Shown piece by piece: positions 18,504 to 27,891 of a DNA stretch of 64,000 bases (positions are counted from its first letter, which is position 1; each line of letters begins with the position of its first letter). The DNA lies in assembly GCF_900182985.1 (NCBI RefSeq), contig NZ_FXUY01000001.1, forward strand, positions 62,001-126,000, in the 5' to 3' direction. The translations under genes were made by a program, and so were the position numbers. A model generated the notes under the pieces. The model did no database searches, had not been told where the DNA came from, and saw only the letters and a list, made by a program, of their open reading frames with translations. The DNA is from Pseudomonas helmanticensis. GTDB taxonomy: Bacteria; Pseudomonadota; Gammaproteobacteria; Pseudomonadales; Pseudomonadaceae.

Positions 18504-20732
18504 ATGCAGTTACCGTCAGTAATCGGCACCCGTGACAACGATCAAGACAGTATTGATCTGCTCGGCATATTCGGCAGCCTGATCGACCAGAAATGGCTGA
18601 TCGGTGCGCTTACCGGTGCCTTCATGGTCACCGGCGTGGCCTATGCGGTTCTGGCCACCCCGGTGTACCTGGCGAATGCGCTGGTGCAGGTCGAGCCGAA
18701 AAAGAACGACATGCTCGGCTTCTCCGACCTCAACAGCATGCTCGGTGGGCAATCGCCGTCAGTGACCGAAATCGGCATCATCAAGTCCCGCGCGGTGATC
18801 GGCAAAACCGTTGACGATCTGCGTCTGGATATCGATGTCACGCCGAATAACTTCCCGGTGATTGGCGGTTTTCTTGCCCGTCGTTATCGCGGCGAGACCG
18901 AGACCAGCGTCGCTGCGCCGCGTTTCGGATTGAACAGTTACGCCTGGGGCGGCGAGCGCCTGGAGTTTGCCCGGCTCAATCTGCCGAAAGAGCTGCTCGG
19001 CAAGAAACTCACCCTCATCGCTGGTGAACAAAAGCGCTTCCGGTTGCTCGATGACAACGACAACCTGCTGGTCGACGGCGTTGCCGGTGAAGCCTTCGCG
19101 CAGGACGGTGTGGAAGGGCAGATCACGCAACTGCAGGCCAACCCCGGCACGCGTTTCGAAGTGGTGCGCAATCCACGTATCGTGACCATCCAGGGTTATC
19201 AGGATGCGTTGGATATCTCCGAGCAGGGCAAGGAATCGGGGATTATCAAACTGGCGCTGGCCAGCAGCGACGCGGCTGAAGCGGTGAAAATCCTCAACAA
19301 GATCGCTGCGCTGTACGTCGATCAAAACGTCCGTCGTACTTCGGCGGAAGCGGCGCAAAGCCTGGCATTCCTGCAAAGCCAGTTGCCCCAGGTCAAGCGT
19401 GATCTGGCCAAGGCCAGCGACGCGCTGAACGCCTATCAGACCCACGGCAAAACCGTGAACATCTCGCTGGAAACGCAATCGGTGCTCGGTCAGTCCGTCG
19501 CGCTCGAAACGCGGATTTCCGAGCTGAAAATGCAGCAGGCGGAGATGGACCGCAAGTTCACCAAACAACACCCGGCCTATCGCGCGTTGATGAGCCAGAT
19601 CGGCGAACTGACCCAGCAACAGAAGTCGCTGGAAGGCAAGGTCGGCGATCTGCCCGCGACCCAACAAGAGCTGCTCAACCTGACCCGCGATGTCGAAGTG
19701 GCCTCGCAGATCTACACGCAGTTGCTGAACAAATCCCAAGAGCTGGACATCGTTCGCGCCGGTGCCGTGGGTAACGTGCGTCTGGTCGATGCGGCGGATG
19801 TCGACCTGACCAGCCCGGTCAAGCCGAAAAAAGCCCTGATCGTTATCATCGCCACATTCCTCGGTGCCTTCGTCGGCGTGGTGCTGGTGCTGCTGCGTAA
19901 ATCCCTCAGTCGTGGTCTGGAAGGTCCCGAAGCCATCGAGCAGCTTGGCCTGCCGGTGTACGCATCGATTCCCTACAGCGCCTTGCAGCAGGAAGAGGAC
20001 AGCAAAAAAGGTCGTGCGCGCGACGGCGTCGATAAGCCTGCTTACCTGTTGGCCTTGCGCAACCCGACCGATCTGTCGATCGAATCGATTCGCAGCCTGC
20101 GCACCTGTCTGCACTTCGCCGGCCTCGATTCAACCAACAACCGCATCATGATTTCCGGGCCGAGCCCGCAGGTCGGCAAAACCTTCGTCTCGTCCAACCT
20201 CGCTGCCGTCATGGCGCTGAGCGGCCAGCGCGTGGTGCTGATCGATGCCGACATGCGCAAAGGGCATCTGCACAAAACCCTTAACACACCGATCACCAAT
20301 GGCCTCTCGGACCTGCTGGTCAAACGCTGCAGCATCGAGCAGGCGATCAACCGGGTCGAAGTCGACAACTTGCACTTCATCAGTCGCGGCCAGGTGCCGC
20401 CGAATCCTTCGGAACTGTTGATGCACGCCAACTTCCGCGAGCTGCTCGCCGAACTGAGCGAGCGCTACGACCTGGTGATCATCGATACGCCGCCGCTGCT
20501 GGCTGTGACCGATGCGGCAATTGTCGGCCGTGAAGCCGGGATCAGTCTGATCGTCACGCGCTTCGGGGTGAACCCGGCCAAAGAGATCGAACTGACCATT
20601 CGCCGTTTCGCACAGAACGGTATCGAGTTGAAGGGCGCGGTATTCAACGGTGTCGAGAAGCGCGCGGCCAGTTACTACGGCAACGGCGGCTACGGCTATT
20701 ACAACTACGAATACGCGTCCGACAAATCCTGA
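18504..20732 (+). CDS. Wzc/Etk-type polysaccharide copolymerase and tyrosine autokinase
   Basis: The protein (742 residues from ATG 18504) sits in the inner membrane and controls chain length and export through phosphorylation cycles. It has a first membrane helix (about 28-50), a Wzz domain, a periplasmic coiled-coil region (about 270-430), a second helix (about 440-462), and a cytoplasmic BY-kinase with Walker A GPSPQVGKT (about 551), A' VVLIDADMR (about 577) and Walker B LVIIDTPP (about 657). The C-terminus is a tyrosine cluster (YYGNGGYGYYNYEY). An in-frame GTG at 18483 is an alternative start. Confidence 0.93.
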   Translation: MQLPSVIGTRDNDQDSIDLLGIFGSLIDQKWLIGALTGAFMVTGVAYAVLATPVYLANALVQVEPKKNDMLGFSDLNSMLGGQSPSVTEIGIIKSRAVIGKTVDDLRLDIDVTPNNFPVIGGFLARRYRGETETSVAAPRFGLNSYAWGGERLEFARLNLPKELLGKKLTLIAGEQKRFRLLDDNDNLLVDGVAGEAFAQDGVEGQITQLQANPGTRFEVVRNPRIVTIQGYQDALDISEQGKESGIIKLALASSDAAEAVKILNKIAALYVDQNVRRTSAEAAQSLAFLQSQLPQVKRDLAKASDALNAYQTHGKTVNISLETQSVLGQSVALETRISELKMQQAEMDRKFTKQHPAYRALMSQIGELTQQQKSLEGKVGDLPATQQELLNLTRDVEVASQIYTQLLNKSQELDIVRAGAVGNVRLVDAADVDLTSPVKPKKALIVIIATFLGAFVGVVLVLLRKSLSRGLEGPEAIEQLGLPVYASIPYSALQQEEDSKKGRARDGVDKPAYLLALRNPTDLSIESIRSLRTCLHFAGLDSTNNRIMISGPSPQVGKTFVSSNLAAVMALSGQRVVLIDADMRKGHLHKTLNTPITNGLSDLLVKRCSIEQAINRVEVDNLHFISRGQVPPNPSELLMHANFRELLAELSERYDLVIIDTPPLLAVTDAAIVGREAGISLIVTRFGVNPAKEIELTIRRFAQNGIELKGAVFNGVEKRAASYYGNGGYGYYNYEYASDKS

Positions 20733-20772
20733 CTGTCAGCGATTGTTCTTTCCTGTTTGAAGTGGGTGAGTT

Positions 20773-21855
20773 GTGAAGAAAATACTGCACGTGGCAGAGA
20801 CGATCAAAGGTGGCGTCGCGACCGTTATCCGCACGATTTCGGCATCCCCCGAGGATGATGCGGCGAACTACGAGCTGGTGTATCTGGTGCCGGACGATCA
20901 GGCAAAAGAGCTGCACGGGATCGGCGCAGAACAGATTCGCACGTTCGCTCGTACCGGCCGCAATGGGCCGTCGTTGCTGCGCTTCGCCTGGCGCCTTAGC
21001 CAGGTGCTGCTCAAGGAAAAACCCGATGTGGTGCATTTGCACAGCACCTTTTCCGGGGTGATCGGCCGTTGCGTGTGCGTGCTGTTGCGACCGTGGCGCA
21101 AGCCGAAAATCGTCTACTGCCCGCATGCGTTTTCGTTCCTGATGGAAAGCTCGCCGATCAAACAGAAAGTCTATGCGTGGATCGAGCGGGTGCTGCAAAA
21201 GGTCACCGACGTGATCATTTGCGTCAGCCAGTACGAACTGGATAAAGCCGCGCGCTTCGGCATTGAACGCAAACGGATGAAGCTCATCTACAACGGCATT
21301 CATCACAAGGACGAGGCACCGAAAGCGGCGAGTCCCGAGCCGATTCACCTGCTGTTCGTCGGCCGTCTCGACTACCAGAAAGGCTTTGATGTGCTGCTCA
21401 AGGCCTTCGCCAAGGTGCAGCGCAATGACCTGAAACTGACGGTGGTCGGCAGCGCGGTGAACGAGGACTCGGTCGAGTGCCCGCCGATGGACGCCGTCGA
21501 ATATTTACCTTGGGTCACCCCGGGCGAAGTGCAGGCGCTGTATCAAAAAGCCGATGCGCTGATCGTGCCGAGTCGCTGGGAAGGGTTTGCCATGGTGCCG
21601 CTGGAAGGCATGGCGATGGGGCTGCCGGTGATTGCGAGCAATTGCACCTCGCTGCCGGAACTGGTTACGCACGGCGTGTCGGGCTACGTGTTTCCGTCCG
21701 GTGATCACCAGGCGTTGGCCGATGTGCTGGCGCAAATCCAGAAGCCGCGGTTACTCGACCTCGGCACCGAAGGGCGCAGCATTGTCCGTGAGCGCTTCAG
21801 CGCCGCGTTGATGATCCGCCAGACCTACGACGTGTATTGCGCTCCCACTTATTAA
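20773..21855 (+). CDS. GT4-family glycosyltransferase
   Basis: The 360-residue protein has the GT-B fold of GT4 enzymes: an N-terminal Rossmann domain, the linker LLFVGRLDYQKGFDVLLKA (about 195), and the C-terminal VPSRWEGFAMVPLEGMAMG segment with the E-x7-E motif that binds the sugar nucleotide. It probably adds a sugar to the lipid-linked repeat unit on the cytoplasmic side. The start is GTG. It is the only recognisable elongating glycosyltransferase in the locus; donor and acceptor are unknown. Confidence 0.9.
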   Translation: MKKILHVAETIKGGVATVIRTISASPEDDAANYELVYLVPDDQAKELHGIGAEQIRTFARTGRNGPSLLRFAWRLSQVLLKEKPDVVHLHSTFSGVIGRCVCVLLRPWRKPKIVYCPHAFSFLMESSPIKQKVYAWIERVLQKVTDVIICVSQYELDKAARFGIERKRMKLIYNGIHHKDEAPKAASPEPIHLLFVGRLDYQKGFDVLLKAFAKVQRNDLKLTVVGSAVNEDSVECPPMDAVEYLPWVTPGEVQALYQKADALIVPSRWEGFAMVPLEGMAMGLPVIASNCTSLPELVTHGVSGYVFPSGDHQALADVLAQIQKPRLLDLGTEGRSIVRERFSAALMIRQTYDVYCAPTY

Positions 21856-21869
21856 GTAGAACTCAGCTT

Positions 21870-22982
21870 ATGAACGTAACGATTTTGCATGGCTACAGTG
21901 CGTCCAACTCCGGTGACGGCCTGCTCGTCGATCTGGCCATTGCCCTGGTGCAGCGCAACTTTGGCGATGACACCGCGATCAGTGTGGTGGCGTCCGACCC
22001 GGACTCTTTCAGCTACTTACCGCACCCGCGTTTCGATGCGCCGGTGATGGCGGCCAAGGGCCTGGGCCGGGTCAAGCAGGCAGTGTTTCTCAACCAGTCC
22101 TACGCGGGGCTGGCGGACCTGTTGCGCAAAACCGATCTGATCGTCGGCGTCGGTGGCGGCTACATGCGCTCGAAAAGCGCTTTCGAACACATCAAGTTGA
22201 AGCTCGGCCACGCCAAGCAATTGGAAACCGCGATCCTCAGCAAAGTGCCGTCGGTGTACCTGCCGCAAAGCATCGGCCCGTTCCACGGCGAGAGCAGCCA
22301 GATCGTCGAGCATTACGCCAGCGCCGACGCGGTGTTCGTGCGCGATAACCGTTCCTCAGCGATCTTCGACGCCTGTGAAAACGTCTACCGCGCGCCGGAT
22401 CTGGCAGTGCAGTCGCTGGCGAGCAAAATCCTCCAACAGCCGAAGTTCACCCGCTGCGCTGCTTCGCCCGCCACCGTCTGTGTGGTGCTGCGCAAGCCGC
22501 CGGAGTGGAGCAAGGAAAAGAAAGTCGCTTACGTGGCCAATCTGAAGTTGCTGCTGCAGCGCCTGAAGAACAAAAGCAAAGTGGTTTGCGCCGTACAGAG
22601 CGCGGTGCGTGGCAACGATGACGGTGCGTTCTATCGCGAGCTGGGCATTACTGAAGACTTGCTGTCGCTGAAGGCGACGATCGCCAAATATCAGCCGGAC
22701 CTGGTGATTTCCGTGCGCTTGCACGGCGCCATCGAATCGCTGCTCTCTGGCGTGCCGGCGTACCACATCAGCTATGAGCGCAAAGGCTTTGGCGCCTATC
22801 AGGACATGGGCGTGGAAGACTGGGTGATCAATGGCGGCGACATCGATGTCGATAAGATCATCGACACGGTTTACGCCCCGGACGCGCTGACTAATTTCGG
22901 CAAGCGCCTGACCGACACCTGCCGTGAAATCGAAGCGAAAACCGTGGCCATGGACGACATCATCAAGGGTGTCGTTCGATGA
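21870..22982 (+). CDS. Polysaccharide pyruvyl transferase family protein
   Basis: The protein (370 residues from ATG 21870) matches the pyruvyl transferase family (CsaB/WcaK-like): N-terminal ILHGYSASNSGDGLLVDLAI, then LIVGVGGGYMRS and PQSIGPFHGESSQ, and in the second half VISVRLHGAIESLLSGVPA, the R-x-H-x-x-x family motif. These enzymes add a pyruvate ketal from phosphoenolpyruvate, giving acidic polymers. The 33-base upstream in-frame extension overlaps the glycosyltransferase gene and is unlikely. It overlaps the flippase gene by 4 bases. Confidence 0.87.
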   Translation: MNVTILHGYSASNSGDGLLVDLAIALVQRNFGDDTAISVVASDPDSFSYLPHPRFDAPVMAAKGLGRVKQAVFLNQSYAGLADLLRKTDLIVGVGGGYMRSKSAFEHIKLKLGHAKQLETAILSKVPSVYLPQSIGPFHGESSQIVEHYASADAVFVRDNRSSAIFDACENVYRAPDLAVQSLASKILQQPKFTRCAASPATVCVVLRKPPEWSKEKKVAYVANLKLLLQRLKNKSKVVCAVQSAVRGNDDGAFYRELGITEDLLSLKATIAKYQPDLVISVRLHGAIESLLSGVPAYHISYERKGFGAYQDMGVEDWVINGGDIDVDKIIDTVYAPDALTNFGKRLTDTCREIEAKTVAMDDIIKGVVR

Positions 22983-24211
22983 TATTTCGGCTGCTGCTTC
23001 GCGGCGGAGCCTTGGGCGCGAAGTTTTTGCTGGTATTGGCGCTTACCCATTACCTCGGTTACGAGGCGCTGGGTTTTTACGGCGTGGTGGTTGCCGCGTC
23101 GTTGATCGCGTCGAAGTTCTACAGCGTCGGTTTCAGTTCCGAGATCAATCGGCTGATCAGCGTCGGCGGCAGCTCGCGTCGTGTCGTCGACAAAGTGCTG
23201 TTGCTGTACCTGACCGTCGGGCTGCTGTTGTCGGTGGTGACGGTGCTGATCTATTCACTGTTCCAGCAGGTTGAAGCGACGGCTGCGCTGATCCTCTGTG
23301 TGACCCTGGTGTTGCTCACCGAACACCTGTCGTTCGAGATCAACTCTTTCGTGTTTTCTGCGCAGAAAGCCACGGCCGGCGCGTTGCTGTTCTTCATCAA
23401 GACCGGTTTGTGGGCGATGTTGGCCGTAGCCGGAATGATGTTCGGCTGGGTGTCGAGCGTCGCCAGTGTCTTGTGGTTGTGGGTGGCGGCCAACGTGTTG
23501 GTGATCATCGCCGGTTACCTGATTGTGGTGAACGTGCACAAGGGCCGAGTCGCCGGGACCTTGGCCACGGCGACGGTGTGGAAGGCCGGCTTGCCGTTCT
23601 ATCTCGGCACCGGTCTGATCGCGTTGAGCCAATACGCCGAACGCTTTCTGATCATCGATCTGGAGCCCTACGCCAGCCTCGGTAAATACGTCTACGCGTG
23701 GTCGGCGGCCAACACCTTGCAAGCCTTGTCGTATGCGGTGGTGGCGGTGGTCGGGATTCCCGTGTTGGCCAAGCGTTTTCAGGCCGACCAGCAGGCATTC
23801 ACGGTCAAGCAATTGTTCGTCAACAAGTGGGTCATGCGTTCGCTGGTGGTGTCGGCGGCGGTGGCGGTGGCGATTTATCTGTTCTTCAACGTGGTGCTCG
23901 ATTACGTCGCCACCCGTGTGCCGCGTCCGGACAATGCGATCCTCGGCGTGTTGATCTTCTCCTTTGCCTTGCGTGCGATTGGCGACATCGTCTGGGGTGG
24001 TTTGATCGCCTCGAAAAACAGTCGTGTCTCGCTCGCCAGTGCGGCGATCTGCCTGCTGGTTTCGGTGCCGGTCAGCTATGTGCTGATCAAGCATTACTCG
24101 ATCTATGGCGCCGCGTGGGGCAACGTTTTTGCGATCGTCGTGCAGCTCGGCGTGATTGCTTTGCTGACCCGCGTGACCGCTGCGAAAAAGGCTGCGTTGT
24201 CATGGGCCTGA
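22979..24211 (+). CDS. Wzx-type oligosaccharide flippase
   Basis: The 410-residue protein is almost wholly hydrophobic, with about 12 predicted membrane helices, and starts MIFRLLLRGGALGAKFLLV like MATE/Wzx-related polysaccharide exporters. A family-like SFALRAIGDIVWGGLIASKN segment lies in the C-terminal half. It probably flips the undecaprenyl-linked repeat unit across the inner membrane. Its ATG overlaps the preceding TGA, and its 3' end overlaps the next gene by 10 bases, so translation is coupled. Confidence 0.85.
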   Translation: MIFRLLLRGGALGAKFLLVLALTHYLGYEALGFYGVVVAASLIASKFYSVGFSSEINRLISVGGSSRRVVDKVLLLYLTVGLLLSVVTVLIYSLFQQVEATAALILCVTLVLLTEHLSFEINSFVFSAQKATAGALLFFIKTGLWAMLAVAGMMFGWVSSVASVLWLWVAANVLVIIAGYLIVVNVHKGRVAGTLATATVWKAGLPFYLGTGLIALSQYAERFLIIDLEPYASLGKYVYAWSAANTLQALSYAVVAVVGIPVLAKRFQADQQAFTVKQLFVNKWVMRSLVVSAAVAVAIYLFFNVVLDYVATRVPRPDNAILGVLIFSFALRAIGDIVWGGLIASKNSRVSLASAAICLLVSVPVSYVLIKHYSIYGAAWGNVFAIVVQLGVIALLTRVTAAKKAALSWA

Positions 24212-25305
24212 AGTTGCCGTGCATCGAGTTTCGCGGCAAGAAACTCGACTCTTCGCTGTCGTTCCTGATCCTCTTCACCGGGCTGTTTCTGTCGGTGGCC
24301 ATGCCGTTGTTGATTCCTCGCGATCCGGGGCCGGATGCGATGACGTTATGGTCGTCCTACGCGCGGGCCGACAACTGCAATTTCTGGAACCCGTTCTCAC
24401 CGGATCGCTCGTCCTACGAGTGTTCGGCGTTCCTGTTGCGGCCCACCGGGATCAACCTGACCAATGCCTGGGCCTACGGCATGTTCTGCAATTTTTTCCT
24501 CACGGCGATTCCAGTGGTGGTGTTCCGCCGCATGCCGTTGGCGATCTTCGGCACCCTCTGTCTGTGGGGGATCGTGCGCTCGTTCTTTCTGGAAAACCTG
24601 ACCAAGGAAATCATCGTCTCGGTGGCGGTGTTGAGCATTTTGCTCAGCTCGTTATCGCGCAAATACCGTGGCGGTTTTTTCCTCTCGGCGGTGATCTACG
24701 GCGTGCTGATTCGGCCTTACTGGATCCTGTTTTCGCTGTCGTGGGTCGGTGTCTGCGTGATGAAAAAGTACGTGTCGCGCACGACCTTCTTCCTGATGCT
24801 GTTCCTGTTCTATCTGGCCGTGGCGATGTCGATCCAGCTTGCGCTGGGCTTCCCGGTGTCGTCGATTCGTGCCAGCAACAACGAACTGCGCACGGCGGGC
24901 GAGGAGGGCTCGAAGTCGTTGATCGTCTCGTGGCTCAGCGGCAGCGATTTCGTCTCGCAAGCGCTGGACTCGATGATCATTTTCTTCCGGCTGTCGTTCC
25001 CGGTGGAGCTGATTCTGCTGTCCGGACCAGGCCAGGTGATCTTCGTCGCGTTGATGATCATGACTGCGTTGCTGCTGTTCAAAGTCATCACCTCGACCGA
25101 TTACAAGGGCGCGCCGATCCAGACCAAGCCCAAGGAACTGATCGCGATCCCGCTGGCGTTTCTGCTGGTGCAAGGTTTGTTCGAACCGGACTTCGGCTCC
25201 TTCGCCCGGCACTTTTCAATGGTGGTACCAGTGTTGTTCGTCGGCCTCGGATTGATGCTGCGGGCAAACAAACCGGTGCAGGTTGAATCAAGAATTCTGA
25301 ATTGA
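24202..25305 (+). CDS. Polytopic membrane protein, probable Wzy-like polymerase
   Basis: The 367-residue protein has about ten hydrophobic segments and a larger soluble loop between residues about 50 and 80 (SSYARADNCNFWNPFSPDRS, Cys-containing) and around 210-245. No sequence motif identifies it. Its position right after the flippase, its size and its topology suggest the O-unit polymerase of a Wzx/Wzy pathway. The start at 24202 overlaps the flippase gene; the much longer in-frame reading upstream is a shadow of that gene. Confidence 0.6.
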   Translation: MGLKLPCIEFRGKKLDSSLSFLILFTGLFLSVAMPLLIPRDPGPDAMTLWSSYARADNCNFWNPFSPDRSSYECSAFLLRPTGINLTNAWAYGMFCNFFLTAIPVVVFRRMPLAIFGTLCLWGIVRSFFLENLTKEIIVSVAVLSILLSSLSRKYRGGFFLSAVIYGVLIRPYWILFSLSWVGVCVMKKYVSRTTFFLMLFLFYLAVAMSIQLALGFPVSSIRASNNELRTAGEEGSKSLIVSWLSGSDFVSQALDSMIIFFRLSFPVELILLSGPGQVIFVALMIMTALLLFKVITSTDYKGAPIQTKPKELIAIPLAFLLVQGLFEPDFGSFARHFSMVVPVLFVGLGLMLRANKPVQVESRILN

Positions 25306-25317
25306 GGCGGGTGCTTT

Positions 25318-26355
25318 ATGTCGAGCAAGAAAAAGTCCCTGGAGATCGAAACCCTGCGTGGCCTGGCGTGCCTGCTGCTGGTGCTCTATCACGTCATCGG
25401 GCCATTGGGTGGCGGGTTGAAGATCGACATCGGCTCGCCGTTCCGGGTGATTGCCGATTCGATGGTGTATGTGCGCATGCCGCTGTTCACGTTCATTTCC
25501 GGGTACATCTATTCCATCTACAAAATTCGCGGCAATGACTTTTCGGCGTTTTTCTCCGGCAAGGTGCGCCGCTTGATCGTGCCGCTGTTTTGCGTCGGCG
25601 TGCCGTTCTCGGTGCTGCAAGCGGTCGGGCCTGGGGTGAACAAGGACGTCGGGGTGATCGACGCGTTGTTGTCGTTCTGGGTACCGATCAACCACTTCTG
25701 GTTCTTGCAGGCGGTGTTCATCATTTTCATGTTCGTCGGGCTGCTGGAATGGCGCGGGATGTTGCGTTCGGCGACGCGCTTGTATGGGTTGTTCGCGTTT
25801 GCCGCCGTATTGTTTTTACTGCCGCCGTTCACGTTCGATGCATTCGGGATTAACGGCGCGATTTACCTGCTGCCGTTTTTCGTCGCGGGGATGATTGGCC
25901 AAGAGAACGTCGATGCGTTGAAGCAGCGCTTCAAGGTGATCGGGCCGCTGGTGTTTGTGCTGATCTCGCTGACGCTGCTGTATGTGGCGGCGATTGATCG
26001 TGAGTTGATTGTTGATCGTCGTAGCCTGGTGGGTCTGACTGTGGGTTGCGTGTCGTGTATCGCTTTGCTGTCGAGTGATATGCGCTCGAAGGCGCTGACG
26101 TGGTTGGGCGGTTATTCCTATGCGATCTTCCTGTTCCATGTGCTGTTCGCGGCGACTTCGCGTTTTGTGCTGGGGCGCTTGGGGATTAAGGATGAGGGCT
26201 TGCTGGTGCTGGGTGGCTTGAGCTTTGGCTTGCTCGGTCCGGTGGTGTTGTCGATGATTTTCAGTCGGTTCAATTTCACTTCCGTGCTGTTCCTTGGCGA
26301 GCGTGCGGCGAAGAAGAAACCATTGGCACCGATCACCCCAGTGCCGCAAACCTGA
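25318..26355 (+). CDS. Acyltransferase family 3 membrane protein
   Basis: The 345-residue integral membrane protein starts with KKSLEIETLRGLACLLLVLYHV, the R-G-x-A-x-x-x-V-x-x-x-H pattern of acyltransferase family 3 (ExoZ/OafA-like), with the conserved Arg and His. About ten helices follow. Such proteins transfer acetyl or other acyl groups to sugars of exported polysaccharides. An SGNH hydrolase gene follows after a repeat-filled gap; the two could act as a pair in O-acetylation, which is inferred. Confidence 0.88.
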   Translation: MSSKKKSLEIETLRGLACLLLVLYHVIGPLGGGLKIDIGSPFRVIADSMVYVRMPLFTFISGYIYSIYKIRGNDFSAFFSGKVRRLIVPLFCVGVPFSVLQAVGPGVNKDVGVIDALLSFWVPINHFWFLQAVFIIFMFVGLLEWRGMLRSATRLYGLFAFAAVLFLLPPFTFDAFGINGAIYLLPFFVAGMIGQENVDALKQRFKVIGPLVFVLISLTLLYVAAIDRELIVDRRSLVGLTVGCVSCIALLSSDMRSKALTWLGGYSYAIFLFHVLFAATSRFVLGRLGIKDEGLLVLGGLSFGLLGPVVLSMIFSRFNFTSVLFLGERAAKKKPLAPITPVPQT

Positions 26356-26358
26356 TCC

Positions 26359-26450
26359 GTAGGAGCTGCGGCACGCTGCGATCTTTTGATCTTGTCTTTG
26401 AATGTCAGGATCAAAAGATCGCAGCCTCGTTTCACTCGACCGCTCCTACA
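26359..26450. repeat. Inverted repeat of the GTAGGAGCTGCGGCA/GATCTTTTGATC family
   Basis: GCTGCGATCTTTTGATC (26375-26391) and GATCAAAAGATCGCAGC (26409-26425) pair perfectly, and the outer ends GTAGGAGC and GCTCCTAC also pair. It starts 3 bases after the acyltransferase stop and could act as a transcript-end structure. A related element lies at 40099-40206. Confidence 0.88.
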
Positions 26451-26512
26451 TGGATCTTTGCCAGCCGCACAATCCCTGTGGAAGATGCAGCGTCATTGCC
26501 AGAGCCACCGCC

Positions 26513-26603
26513 ATCGCTGGCAAGCCAGCTCCCACAATTTTCCCTGTGCACAAGGGTTTCGCCGATGACCACAATCCCTGTGGGAGCGAGCCTGCTCGCG
26601 AAG
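26513..26603. repeat. Two single REP sequences of different types
   Basis: TCGCTGGCAAGCCAGCTCC (from 26513) is one REP type. GTGGGAGCGAGCCTGCTCGC (26580-26603 with its flank) is the type seen elsewhere in the window. They fill most of the 275-base gap before the SGNH hydrolase gene. Confidence 0.75.
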
Positions 26604-26630
26604 GGCCATTCCAGACTGTAGGAAATTTGT

Positions 26631-27761
26631 ATGTTGGCAGTGAATGACGCGCAACCCGCAGCAGCAGCGGTGGTTGAGGTGGGCGATGCCCGCGAGCGTT
26701 TTGCGCAGTGGCGCGAAGGCAAGGCCGGCGCGGTGTTGTCGGTCTCGGTGATCGGCGATAGCTACAGTGCCGGGCAGGATTTTTATCTGAACAAACTGGT
26801 GCAACGCGTGGCCGGGGAGGTGGGTTTTGCCGGGCCGGGTTATGTCGGCTTCAACCACGGCGCGGCGCTCGGCGGGACGCATTTCAAGTACACCCGCAGC
26901 AGTGAAAAGTATTTTGGCGGAGACTGGAAGGTGTCAGACCTGGGGCAGGCCAGCCCGGACAGCCGCACCGTGACGGGTAAACCGGGCGCATGGTTGCAGG
27001 TCGATGCAAGCCCGTCGCCGGCAATTAATACGGCGGTTACCCAAGCGAAATTGCTCTATCTGGGCAACGGCGAAGCCAGCGAAATCCGGTACCGCTGGGC
27101 GCCATCGCAAGACTGGCAACCGTTGAAGCTTGAGGGTTCGGGCGTTCAGGAAGTGCCACTGACAGGCCTCTCGGCAGCGAAAGACTGGTCCTTCAAACTG
27201 GAAGTTGTGAAGGGCGCGCCGACGTTGTTCGGCTTATGGATGAGCAACGATCAGAAAGGCGTTCGGGTGTCGAAACTGGCGGCATCGGGTGCGGCTTCTG
27301 CGGATTTCTATCACCAGGATCCGCAATGGCAGGTGCAGTGGAAAGCCGCTGTGTCGAAGATTCCTGCGGATGTTTATCTGATCATGCTCGGTGGCAACGA
27401 TCAGGGTTTCGGCGTGAAACCGGCGCAGTATCTGCAGAATGTTCAGGGCTTGGTGGGGATGCTGCGCGAGATCCAACCGCAGGCGAGCATCAACCTGATC
27501 ATGCGTCAGGACACCACACGCTCGAGCGCTTATCCGATGTCGGCGTATGCGCAGGTACTTGAGCCGTGGGCACGCGAGCAGCATCTGGGTTACACCAACC
27601 TGCAATGCGCATTCGGCCCCGACGTCAAACGCTACGCGGCGGCGATGATCGGCCCGGACAAGATTCACCCCGTGCCGGCCACGGGCGGCAAGGTGATTGC
27701 CGATTACTTCTACGCCTGGATCACCGGCACCAAGGACCGCTGCGACGCCTCCATGAAATAA
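26631..27761 (+). CDS. SGNH/GDSL-family hydrolase of the exopolysaccharide locus
   Basis: The 376-residue protein has the nucleophile motif [12 protein letters not shown] (Ser about 39), [10 protein letters not shown] as the block-III Asn (about 258), and [11 protein letters not shown] with the catalytic His near the C-terminus (about 343). SGNH proteins in polysaccharide loci act as O-acetyl esterases or transferases. No clear signal peptide is seen from this start, although substrates would be expected outside the cytoplasm; the REP elements upstream leave little room for an earlier start. GTAGGAAA precedes the ATG. Confidence 0.8.
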   Translation: MLAVNDAQPAAAAVVEVGDARERFAQWREGKAGAVLSVSVIGDSYSAGQDFYLNKLVQRVAGEVGFAGPGYVGFNHGAALGGTHFKYTRSSEKYFGGDWKVSDLGQASPDSRTVTGKPGAWLQVDASPSPAINTAVTQAKLLYLGNGEASEIRYRWAPSQDWQPLKLEGSGVQEVPLTGLSAAKDWSFKLEVVKGAPTLFGLWMSNDQKGVRVSKLAASGAASADFYHQDPQWQVQWKAAVSKIPADVYLIMLGGNDQGFGVKPAQYLQNVQGLVGMLREIQPQASINLIMRQDTTRSSAYPMSAYAQVLEPWAREQHLGYTNLQCAFGPDVKRYAAAMIGPDKIHPVPATGGKVIADYFYAWITGTKDRCDASMK

Positions 27762-27781
27762 CGCGCAAACCCCGGCGCGAT

Positions 27782-27891
27782 GATCGTTCCCACGCTCCGC
27801 GTGGGAATGCATCCTGTGACGCTCTGCGTCACTCAGCGAAGGGACGCGGAGCGTCCCGGGCGGCATTCCCACGCGGAGCGTGGGAACGATC
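27782..27891. repeat. Long inverted-repeat intergenic element, copy 2
   Basis: This has the same architecture as the element at 7364: GATCGTTCCCACGC at the left, GCGTGGGAACGATC at the right, and nested GACGCTCTGCGTC and GGGACGCGGAGCGTCCC palindromes. Its right end again provides the stop codon of the minus-strand gene that abuts it. Confidence 0.9.

Noticed and set aside
18759..20114. Minus-strand reading frame of 451 codons opposite the Wzc-like gene
   Set aside because: It is a mirror of the kinase gene with no family resemblance or ribosome site; the sense strand has Walker motifs and a tyrosine tail.
23698..24201. Long 5' extension of the Wzy-like gene
   Set aside because: The first 168 codons overlap the flippase gene in another frame and read as low-complexity Gly/Arg-rich sequence; the ATG at 24202 with normal membrane-protein sequence is the sensible start.
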